From contig CAYMTN010000208.1 of the NCBI GenBank assembly GCA_964393335.1, positions 1 to 9,699 on the forward strand: a DNA stretch of 9,699 nt, read 5' to 3'. The position numbers were made by a program, and so were the translations under genes. Below, piece after piece: positions 4,502 through 9,699 of the stretch (its first letter is position 1; each line of letters opens with the position of its first letter). The stretch comes from CAYMTN01 sp964393335. GTDB taxonomy: Bacteria > Chloroflexota > Anaerolineae > Aggregatilineales > Aggregatilineaceae. Under the pieces are notes generated by a model. That model ran no database searches. It had not been told where the DNA came from and saw only the letters and a list, made by a program, of their open reading frames with translations.

Positions 4502-5968
4502 CTAATCAACTCGCCAGACGGTGCCATCCGCGCGATCTTCGAGCGTCACGCCGATCTCGGCCAGTTGATCCCGTATCCGGTCCGCGTCTGCAAAGTCCTT
4601 TTTGGCCCGCGCGTTGGCACGCATCTCGATCAGGAAGCGGATCAACTGCGCTTCGCGTTCGGCGTTGGCTCCGCCCGCCGCCGCCATGTCATCCGGCACG
4701 ATGCCCAGCACGTCACCGCCCAACTCACGGTAGATGCCATCAATCGCTTCAAGTACCGCTCTTCCGACAGGTTGTCCGCTGTTCAGCAAGGTGTTGACTT
4801 CGCGCGTCAAGTCGTGCAGCGTTGCCAACCCGCCCGGCGCGTTAAAATCGTCATCCATCGCGTCGATGAACTGCTGCCGGGCCTTATCAAGCGTCTCCAA
4901 AAAGGCATTCCCGGCGTCTCCGTTTTCGGCCTGGCGCAGCTTTTCCCGCGTCAGACGCACCGCCCCATTGATACGCTCCCAGCCTTTACGCGCGCTGTCA
5001 AGTGCGTCTTCAGTGAAAACAACCGGGTTGCGATAATGGCTGGTCAGGATAAACGCGCGCAGCACTTCGGGCCGGTGCAGCTTGAGCGCATCCTTGATCG
5101 TGTAAAAATTGCCGAGGCTCTTGGACATCTTCACCGGAACGCCAAATTCGTCCGGCACGGTCAGGCTGCCGACCAGCATCCAGTAACGCGCAAAGGGGGC
5201 ATCATTCGCCGCCTCGCTCTGCGCGATCTCGCATTCATTGTGCGGGAAGATATTGTCCACGCCGCCGCCGTGGATGTCGAACGTATCGCCCAGGTATTTC
5301 TGCGCCATCGCCGAGCATTCGACGTGCCAGCCGGGGTATCCGACACCCCAGGGACTGTCCCAGCGCAGGATATGCTCTGGTTCGGCCATCTTCCACAGCG
5401 CGAAGTCTTCCGCGTGCCGCTTGTCGTCACGTACATCTTCGCGCGATCCGGCCTCCTGCTCGTCCAGGCGGCGATTCGAGAGCTTGCCGTATTCCGGCCA
5501 GCGATACACGTCGAAATAGACGTTGCCCTGATCCGAGATATACGCGTACCCTTTTTCCAGGAGCCGCTCGATCATCTTGATCTGTTCGGGAATGTGGCCG
5601 CTGGCGCGCGGGCTGATGTCGGGCCGGGTGACACCCAGAGCATCCATGTCGGCAAAGTAGCTGCGCGCGTAGGTTTCGACGATCTGCATCGGGCCGGATT
5701 CCGCCTGGCGAGCTTTCTTCAGAATGCGATCCTCGCCCGAATCCAACAAATGGCCGACGTCGGTCAGGTTCTGAACGTAGAGCACGTCATAGCCGCGATA
5801 GCGCAGATAACGCACGACGACATCAAATGAAACGTACGTCTTGGCATGGCCCACGTGAGCGTGGTCGTAGACCGTCGGGCCGCAGACATACATGTTGACT
5901 TTGCCCTCGTGCAGCGGCTCAAACGGTTCTTTTTCACGATGCAAGACGTTGTAGATTTGCAGTGCCAT
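4502..5968 (-). CDS. cysS: Cysteinyl-tRNA synthetase
   Basis: A 488-residue class I aminoacyl-tRNA synthetase that charges tRNA-Cys with cysteine using ATP in the cytoplasm. The HIGH-type motif is HVGH at residues 38-41 and the KMSKS loop is at 280-284. The four ligands of the catalytic-site zinc that selects cysteine are all present: C29, C218, H243 and E247 (by alignment from memory with the E. coli enzyme). The C-terminal helical domain (DALR-like, from about 350) ends with the typical segment ARAKKDFADADRIRDQLAEIG. Length is normal for the family. The ATG at 5968 is supported by AAGGA (5977-5981) 8 nt upstream. It is first of a cysS-rlmB operon with its own promoter at 6020-6048, divergent from the amidohydrolase gene. 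Confidence 0.97.
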   Translation of the reverse strand: MALQIYNVLHREKEPFEPLHEGKVNMYVCGPTVYDHAHVGHAKTYVSFDVVVRYLRYRGYDVLYVQNLTDVGHLLDSGEDRILKKARQAESGPMQIVETYARSYFADMDALGVTRPDISPRASGHIPEQIKMIERLLEKGYAYISDQGNVYFDVYRWPEYGKLSNRRLDEQEAGSREDVRDDKRHAEDFALWKMAEPEHILRWDSPWGVGYPGWHVECSAMAQKYLGDTFDIHGGGVDNIFPHNECEIAQSEAANDAPFARYWMLVGSLTVPDEFGVPVKMSKSLGNFYTIKDALKLHRPEVLRAFILTSHYRNPVVFTEDALDSARKGWERINGAVRLTREKLRQAENGDAGNAFLETLDKARQQFIDAMDDDFNAPGGLATLHDLTREVNTLLNSGQPVGRAVLEAIDGIYRELGGDVLGIVPDDMAAAGGANAEREAQLIRFLIEMRANARAKKDFADADRIRDQLAEIGVTLEDRADGTVWRVD

Positions 5969-6019
5969 AGCAGTTGTCCTTAGCCTGGTTATTCCGGAAC
6001 AACGTGAGAACTATGCTAG

Positions 6020-6048
6020 ATTGTATCGCAAAGTACAGGGAGCGTTAA
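6020..6048 (-). promoter_or_regulatory. Promoter of cysS-rlmB
   Basis: On the minus strand TTAACG (6043-6048), 17-base spacer, TACAAT (6020-6025, 5 of 6 to consensus). Predicted start near 6013, giving a leader of about 45 nt. I see no T-box: the leader is too short for that element. Confidence 0.6.
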
Positions 6049-6069
6049 GGGTAACATTCAACAATCCGG

Positions 6070-6085
6070 TGCGGGATAGCCCGCA
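6070..6085. repeat. Perfect palindrome between the divergent cysS and amidohydrolase promoters
   Basis: TGCGGG-ATAG-CCCGCA, a perfect 6-4-6 inverted repeat. It ends 2 bp before the amidohydrolase -35 box and lies 21 bp upstream of the cysS -35 box. Its position suits an operator for a dimeric regulator acting mainly on the amidohydrolase promoter. No known regulator motif is recognised. Confidence 0.4.
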
Positions 6086-6087
6086 TG

Positions 6088-6116
6088 TTGGCGGCGGAAA
6101 CTCGACGCTGTACAAT
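6088..6116 (+). promoter_or_regulatory. Promoter of the amidohydrolase gene
   Basis: TTGGCG (6088-6093), 17-base spacer, TACAAT (6111-6116). Predicted start near 6123, giving a leader of about 30 nt that contains the strong AAGGAG site. Confidence 0.55.
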
Positions 6117-6153
6117 GCATGAAGCCAACCAACTCGCCTGTAAGGAGCATTAC

Positions 6154-7485
6154 ATGGGAACTATCTGGATCAAACATGCCGACGTGGTCACGCTCGACGC
6201 CAGCGGTACGATTCTGCACGAAACCGATATCCTGATTACCGGGACGCAGATCGCGCATATCGGCAGCGTACCGGCAGATACCCAGGCCGACGAAATCATC
6301 GACGCCAGCGGGCACCTGGCGCTGCCCGGCTTTTTCAACGCCCACTGCCATTCCCCGATGACGTTTGAACGCGGCTGGGCCGAGGACCTGCCCTTCCCCC
6401 GCTGGCTGAACGAAAAAATCTGGGTGGCCGAAAGCGCCCTCACGCCGGATGACGTCTATTGGGGCGCGGCGCTGGCTGCCTGTGAGATGATCCGCAGCGG
6501 CACAGCCGGGTTCAACGACCATTATTTTTACATGGACCGCGTCGCCGAAGTCGTCGAGCAAAGCGGACTCAAAGCGCAGTTGGCGTGGTGTGTCTTTGGC
6601 ATCGGCGACGATAAAGAGATCGGGCCGGGCGCGGATGCTCAGATCGCGTTCAGCCAGGCGTGGCAAAACGCCGCCGGGGGCCGGATTCATACCTGCCTGG
6701 GACCCCACTCGCCCTACGTCTGCCCGCCGGAGTTTCTGGCGCACATCGTCGAAGTTGCCGCCGCATCACACATGGCCATTCACCTGCACGGTTCAGAATC
6801 GTTGGAACAGGTCGAAAACTCGCGCCAGCGTTACGGCCAGACGCCGGTCGAGCAGTTGAATGCCCTGGGCGTGTTCGATCATCCGACGATTGGCGCGCAC
6901 TTTCTCGCGCTGACGCCGGATGATCGTGCGATTCTGGCCGAAAAGGACGTGACCATCGTCCGCACGCCGATCACGTACATGAAGCTGGCGATGCCGGTTC
7001 GCACGCCGATCGCGGACCTGCAAGCATCGGGCATCACGGCGATTGCGCTCGGCTCAGATGGCCCCGCCTCCAACGCCACAATGGATATGTGGGACGTGCT
7101 CCGCCAGCAAGTCTGGCTGGAAAAATACTCCCAAGAGAACCCGGAAGCGCTGCCCGGCGATACGGCGCTGCGCATGGCGACGCAAAACGGCGCGCAGGCG
7201 ATGGGTTTCACGGGCAGCGGCACGCTGGCGGTTGGTCACCCCGCCGATCTGATGCTCGTGAATCTGGATCGCCCGCACCTGCGCCCGCGCCACGACCTGA
7301 TCGCCAACCTCGTGCATACGGCCAAAGGTGCCGACGTATCGCACCTGATCGTCAACGGTCAACTGCTGATGCGCGACCGCGAACTGCTGACTCTGGATGA
7401 GGAGCACATTCTGTACGAAGCCGAACAACGCGCCTTCCGCATGGTAAACCAGAACATGAAGCAGGTCCGGGAATATCAGGCCTGA
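6154..7485 (+). CDS. Amidohydrolase related to MTA/SAH deaminases (substrate uncertain)
   Basis: A 443-residue metal-dependent hydrolase with a TIM-barrel fold flanked by the small beta-sandwich formed from both ends. Metal and catalytic residues of the purine-deaminase-like branch are present: H64 and H66 (NAHCH), H185 (GPHSPY), H212 and E215 (HGSES), H249 (GAH) and D302 (GSDGPASN). The segment PMTFERGWAEDLPFPRWL after the HxH motif is typical of this group. Known members deaminate 5'-methylthioadenosine, S-adenosylhomocysteine or related purines. However, the usual S-H-N-P-x-S-N-x-K-L segment reads VRTPITYMKL here (269-278), and arginines that bind the SAH carboxylate in Thermotoga TM0936 seem absent, so the substrate may differ. 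The frame is open from 6085, but the ATG at 6154 has AAGGAG (6142-6147) at 6 nt and gives a normal N-terminus. Monocistronic on the plus strand, convergent with the PIN/TRAM gene. Confidence 0.85.
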   Translation: MGTIWIKHADVVTLDASGTILHETDILITGTQIAHIGSVPADTQADEIIDASGHLALPGFFNAHCHSPMTFERGWAEDLPFPRWLNEKIWVAESALTPDDVYWGAALAACEMIRSGTAGFNDHYFYMDRVAEVVEQSGLKAQLAWCVFGIGDDKEIGPGADAQIAFSQAWQNAAGGRIHTCLGPHSPYVCPPEFLAHIVEVAAASHMAIHLHGSESLEQVENSRQRYGQTPVEQLNALGVFDHPTIGAHFLALTPDDRAILAEKDVTIVRTPITYMKLAMPVRTPIADLQASGITAIALGSDGPASNATMDMWDVLRQQVWLEKYSQENPEALPGDTALRMATQNGAQAMGFTGSGTLAVGHPADLMLVNLDRPHLRPRHDLIANLVHTAKGADVSHLIVNGQLLMRDRELLTLDEEHILYEAEQRAFRMVNQNMKQVREYQA

Positions 7486-7490
7486 CGTGG

Positions 7491-7520
7491 AAAAACGAAG
7501 GCGCACGATTATGATGCGCC
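7491..7520 (-). terminator. Intrinsic terminator of the PIN/TRAM gene
   Basis: GGCGCA (7500-7505), nine-base loop, TGCGCC (7515-7520). On the minus strand the hairpin is followed by TTCGTTTTT (7499 to 7491), a good terminator tail. It lies between the convergent genes. On the plus strand there is no T run, so it may only weakly stop the amidohydrolase transcript. Confidence 0.65.
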
Positions 7521-7548
7521 CCCGTTCGATATTCCATCCGGACACGCG

Positions 7549-8616
7549 CTACTTTCTCAGCGACCCTTCCGGCTGAGCGAAATACATCCGACCGGCGTTG
7601 GTCACGATGTAACGCGTGATCAGCACGGGAATCGTGCGGTCCATATGGCGCTTGCCATCTTCGACCACGACCATTGTCCCATCTTCCAGGTAGGCCACGC
7701 CCTGATCCGCCTCGCGGCCTTCCATGACGATGTGGATGTCAATCACTTCGCCCGGCAGATAAACGGCCTTGACCGCGTTCGCCAGTTCATTGATGTTCAG
7801 CACGGTCACGCCCTGTAGTTCGGCCACACGGTTGAGATTGTAATCGTTGGTCATGACCGGAACACTGCGCTGCTGGGCCAGCAGCACCAGCTTTTCATCC
7901 ACCTCGTTAATGCCTTCGATGTCGTCATCGATAATGCGGACGGGCGTCCGGCTGTACTGCTGCAAATCACCGAGAATTTCCAGGCCGCGTTTTCCCCGGT
8001 TGCGGCGCAGCATATCCGCCGAGTCGGCCACGTGTTGCAGTTCATTCAGCACAAAACGCGGCACCAGCAGCGCACCCTGGATGAAGCCGGTCTGGCTGAT
8101 ATCCAGAATTCGGCCATCGATAATCACGCTGGTATCGAGCAGCACTTCTCCGGCAGTTGACCCGCCCGTCATCATGCGCAGGGTTGTCGGGTTACCGCGC
8201 AGCAGCCCGCCAAACAGCGAAAACACGTCTTGCGCCCGCAGCGCAAACACCATGACGCTGATATACGAAATGGTGATAGCAACAATCGTCGGCAGAAGCT
8301 GGCCGAACGGTTCCGGCAGCAGCGACAGCGGCCAGGCCAACATCGCGGACGCCGCCATTCCCAGAAACATGCCAAAAATCGAGGTAACCAGGTTCTCGGC
8401 TGGCATCTGGATGATGATGCGCCGGATGCTGCGCGCCGGATAGATCGTGATCCAGGGTGTTACGATCAGGCCCGCCAGGGCACCCATCAATGAAAACGTC
8501 AAGCCAGTCGCTTCGGGGGGGAGATTGAGCGCGTCCGATAAATCCGTTCCTAACAGCGCTCCCAACAAGGTAAAAATCATCATGCCGATGAGGCGCAGAG
8601 CGAATTCAAAACTCAT
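7549..8616 (-). CDS. YacL-like membrane protein with PIN and TRAM domains
   Basis: A 355-residue protein close in length and layout to B. subtilis YacL. Four hydrophobic helices lie at about 7-24, 38-53, 77-99 and 107-127. A PIN nuclease domain follows (about 157-275) with conserved acidic residues D161 (LLDTSVIIDGRI), E192 (VLNELQHVAD), D240 (EVDEKLVLLA) and D258 (MTNDYNLNRVA). A C-terminal TRAM nucleic-acid-binding domain spans about 284-347. The fold predicts a membrane-tethered, metal-dependent nuclease acting on RNA in the cytoplasm, but the substrate of this family is not well established. Start supported by GAGGAGG (8624-8630) 7 nt upstream. Two candidate promoters lie upstream, and an intrinsic terminator follows. 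Same order and strand relative to cysS and rlmB as in B. subtilis. Confidence 0.9.
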   Translation of the reverse strand: MSFEFALRLIGMMIFTLLGALLGTDLSDALNLPPEATGLTFSLMGALAGLIVTPWITIYPARSIRRIIIQMPAENLVTSIFGMFLGMAASAMLAWPLSLLPEPFGQLLPTIVAITISYISVMVFALRAQDVFSLFGGLLRGNPTTLRMMTGGSTAGEVLLDTSVIIDGRILDISQTGFIQGALLVPRFVLNELQHVADSADMLRRNRGKRGLEILGDLQQYSRTPVRIIDDDIEGINEVDEKLVLLAQQRSVPVMTNDYNLNRVAELQGVTVLNINELANAVKAVYLPGEVIDIHIVMEGREADQGVAYLEDGTMVVVEDGKRHMDRTIPVLITRYIVTNAGRMYFAQPEGSLRK

Positions 8617-8655
8617 GATAGAGCCTCCTCAGCCATAAGCTGCCGACCGTCGCCA

Positions 8656-8684
8656 AAGATAAAGGGGGGCGAGGTTGTTTTGAA
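8656..8684 (-). promoter_or_regulatory. Candidate proximal promoter of the PIN/TRAM gene
   Basis: On the minus strand TTCAAA (8679-8684), 17-base spacer, TATCTT (8656-8661); each box matches consensus at 4 of 6. It would give a leader of about 33 nt. Weaker than the distal candidate at 8901-8929. Confidence 0.35.
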
Positions 8685-8900
8685 AAGCATCTACTCTTCG
8701 CTATCTGAGCAGTCATGGCGCGGGCGCAGCAGCGAAGCGAGATCGACGGCAAGATACGGCTCTAAAACGGGATAAAGGGTGTCAGGCCGCAGGAACAACT
8801 CAGTGAGGCACAGGGATGCCCGCAATAAGAAAGGGCGGCATCCGTGAAGTCAATCGTGATCGGCCTCAACATGCTGGTTCCATCAGGCGCTGCCACGCAC

Positions 8901-8929
8901 AATTTAACACGGAAGGGATGGCCCGTCAA
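8901..8929 (-). promoter_or_regulatory. Candidate distal promoter of the PIN/TRAM gene
   Basis: On the minus strand TTGACG (8924-8929, 5 of 6), 17-base spacer, TAAATT (8901-8906, 4 of 6). It begins about 20 bp past the tRNA-Leu terminator, a sensible place to restart transcription. Predicted start near 8894. Confidence 0.5.
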
Positions 8930-8949
8930 TGCACCCCGCCCCGTCTCAC

Positions 8950-8976
8950 AAAAAAGCACCCGGTAAAACGGGCGCC
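8950..8976 (-). terminator. Intrinsic terminator after tRNA-Leu
   Basis: Minus strand GCGCCCG, loop TTTTAC, CGGGTGC, followed by six T (8955-8950). The seven-pair GC-rich stem contains one G-T pair. It lies about 30 bases past the tRNA 3' end. A TTTT also follows on the plus strand, so it may work in both directions. Confidence 0.85.
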
Positions 8977-9006
8977 TTTTGACTAATACGTTGAATAATA
9001 TCTCAA

Positions 9007-9090
9007 TAGGGCAGGTGAGATTCGAACTCACACGAGGGTTAACCTCAGCGGATTTTAAGTCCGCGGCGTCTGCCATTCCGCCACTGCCCC
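9007..9090 (-). tRNA. tRNA-Leu, anticodon UAA
   Basis: An 84-nt class II tRNA. The acceptor stem GGGGCAG/CTGCCCT (first pair G-U) ends in discriminator A at 9007. The anticodon stem is GCGGA/TCCGC with loop CTTAAAA, anticodon TAA at 9055-9057, reading UUA and perhaps UUG leucine codons. A long variable arm (TGAGGTTAACCCTCG) confirms class II, and the T-arm is GTGAG-TTCGAAT-CTCAC. CCA is not encoded, so it must be added after transcription. A small CATCAC/GTGATG hairpin (9094-9113) sits three bases upstream in the precursor leader. It has its own promoter and terminator, so it is probably a single-tRNA unit. Confidence 0.97.
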
Positions 9091-9122
9091 ACACATCACA
9101 TTCAGGCGTGATGACGGGTTGA

Positions 9123-9152
9123 AGTGTAGCATGAGGTGTGCTAGATCGTCAA
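9123..9152 (-). promoter_or_regulatory. Promoter of tRNA-Leu
   Basis: On the minus strand TTGACG (9147-9152), 18-base spacer, TACACT (9123-9128). Predicted start about 25-30 bases before the tRNA 5' end. It begins seven bases after the histidine kinase stop codon; no terminator separates them, so kinase transcripts may read into the tRNA. Confidence 0.6.
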
Positions 9153-9159
9153 TCCAGAA

Positions 9160-9699
9160 TCACGGCTCAGAGTCGTCTACATACAGCGGCAGCCGCAGCG
9201 TAAACGTGCTGCCCTCACCCGGCACGCTCTCAACTGACAGATCGCCCCCCATCAACGCCAGCAGGTTCCGCGTGATAGCCAGTCCCAGGCCGGTCCCCGG
9301 CTGGCGGGTCACGTGCTCGTTATCTGCCCGCCAGAATTTCGTGCCAAGCCTGGCGATTTGCTCTACTGTCATCCCAACACCGGTATCCGCTACACTCACG
9401 CTGACGCAGTCGCCATCCTGCCAGGCGCGCAGCAGGATCGTGCCGCCATCCGGCGTATACTTGTACGCGTTGCTCAACAGGTTGATCAGCACCTGCACCA
9501 CGCGGCTGCGATCCCCTTCAACCGGTGGCAGATCGGCGGCAATCTCTTCGACCAGCGTATGCCTGTGCGCCTCGATCTGGTGCATCACGCCTTCTTTGGC
9601 GACGGACATACACTCGACCAGATCGACCCTGCCCAACTGGACATGAAGCTGGCCGCTTTCGATCCGGCTGATGTCACTCAGATCGCTGACCAGCACCGT
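9160..9699 (-). CDS. Sensor histidine kinase, C-terminal part (5' end outside window)
   Basis: 179 residues of the C-terminus are visible, in frame to the window edge. They contain the HATPase_c ATP-binding domain of a two-component kinase: N-box NLLSNAYKYTP (about 73-83), G1 box DTGVGM (105-110), F box KFW (about 121-123) and G2 box GTGLGL (135-140). The first visible residues, SDLSDISRIESGQL, are typical of the region just after the H-box helix, so the phosphoacceptor histidine should lie shortly beyond the edge. It would autophosphorylate and pass phosphate to a response regulator that is not in this window. A GTG at 9694-9696 could be mistaken for a start, but the frame continues through it and the conserved dimerisation helix would be missing. 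Ligand and sensor domain are unknown. Confidence 0.92.
   Translation of the reverse strand, partial: TVLVSDLSDISRIESGQLHVQLGRVDLVECMSVAKEGVMHQIEAHRHTLVEEIAADLPPVEGDRSRVVQVLINLLSNAYKYTPDGGTILLRAWQDGDCVSVSVADTGVGMTVEQIARLGTKFWRADNEHVTRQPGTGLGLAITRNLLALMGGDLSVESVPGEGSTFTLRLPLYVDDSEP

Larger units (their letters stand above)
8617..8949 (-). other. 333-base gap upstream of the PIN/TRAM gene, possible long structured leader
   Basis: No convincing protein gene is visible. The stretch holds two candidate minus-strand promoters and two inverted repeats: GGATGCC/GGCATCC (8814-8820 and 8837-8843, extendable by two pairs past a bulge), and CTTCGCT/AGCGAAG (8696-8702 and 8731-8737). If the distal promoter is used, about 277 nt of leader precede the PIN/TRAM start. 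An open frame from the tRNA into this gap (8762-9094, minus) reads through the tRNA and its terminator. Only its last 30-45 codons could be independent, and these lack a good ribosome site. Confidence 0.4.

Noticed and set aside
4487..5830. A 447-codon plus-strand open frame antisense to cysS
   Set aside because: It mirrors the cysS coding frame, has no domain signature and no ribosome site. Long antisense frames are common opposite GC-rich genes.
5969..6048. T-box riboswitch upstream of cysS
   Set aside because: The predicted leader is only about 45 nt, with no specifier loop, antiterminator or terminator.
6058..6744. A 228-codon minus-strand open frame opposite the amidohydrolase
   Set aside because: It is the shadow of a well-supported gene and resembles no protein family.
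8715..8765. A 16-codon plus-strand ORF (ATG at 8715)
   Set aside because: No ribosome binding site, no conservation evidence and it ends after 16 codons.
8762..9094. A 110-codon minus-strand open frame starting MWGSGGMADAADLKS
   Set aside because: Its first part is the translated tRNA-Leu, a well-known false gene pattern, and it runs through the tRNA terminator. The remaining 3' portion lacks a good ribosome site.
9094..9113. Hairpin CATCAC/GTGATG directly before the tRNA as a terminator of the kinase gene
   Set aside because: It lies downstream of the tRNA promoter, the stem is only six weak pairs and no T run follows; more likely just part of the precursor leader.

Overview
The window looks like a stretch of chromosome from a GC-rich bacterium with HrcA/CIRCE-type heat-shock control. 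The Thr/Pro-rich linkers in the membrane-anchored TPR proteins, the GroES and amidohydrolase sequences and the overall gene set make me favour Chloroflexota (Anaerolineae-like). That is an inference from sequence style, not a database match. Most of it is core, densely packed sequence; no mobile element, CRISPR array or phage gene is visible.

Layout, left to right. Positions 1-604 hold the groES-groEL operon on the minus strand (groEL runs off the left edge). It is driven by a near-consensus sigma-70-type promoter that sits between two CIRCE operators. Positions 605-3178 hold a two-gene minus-strand operon of tandem paralogous TPR proteins, each with one N-terminal membrane anchor, expressed from its own TTGACA-N17-TACGAT promoter. 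Positions 3179-3640 are a 462-base gap with no annotated-size gene. It contains what I consider the most interesting object here: a probable plus-strand structured RNA of about 210 nt with a long closing helix, a candidate pseudoknot, a 3' terminator and an embedded 20-codon ORF with a strong Shine-Dalgarno. Positions 3641-5968 hold rlmB and cysS, co-oriented on the minus strand. Divergent from cysS on the plus strand is an amidohydrolase related to the MTA/SAH deaminases (6154-7485). It converges on a YacL-like PIN/TRAM membrane protein on the minus strand (7549-8616). A 333-base gap follows, carrying two candidate promoters and a long possible leader, then tRNA-Leu(UAA) with its own promoter and terminator (8950-9152). 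The 3' end of a sensor histidine kinase closes the window.

How the genes relate. yacL-like, cysS and rlmB lie in the same order and orientation as in the Bacillus subtilis yacL-ispD-ispF-gltX-cysE-cysS-mrnC-rlmB region, so this appears to be an eroded version of that information-processing cluster with an oppositely oriented amidohydrolase inserted. groESL, the TPR pair, the tRNA and the kinase each appear to be separate transcription units. Promoter, hairpin and RNA-structure calls were made by eye; no folding energies, homology searches or covariance tests were run.
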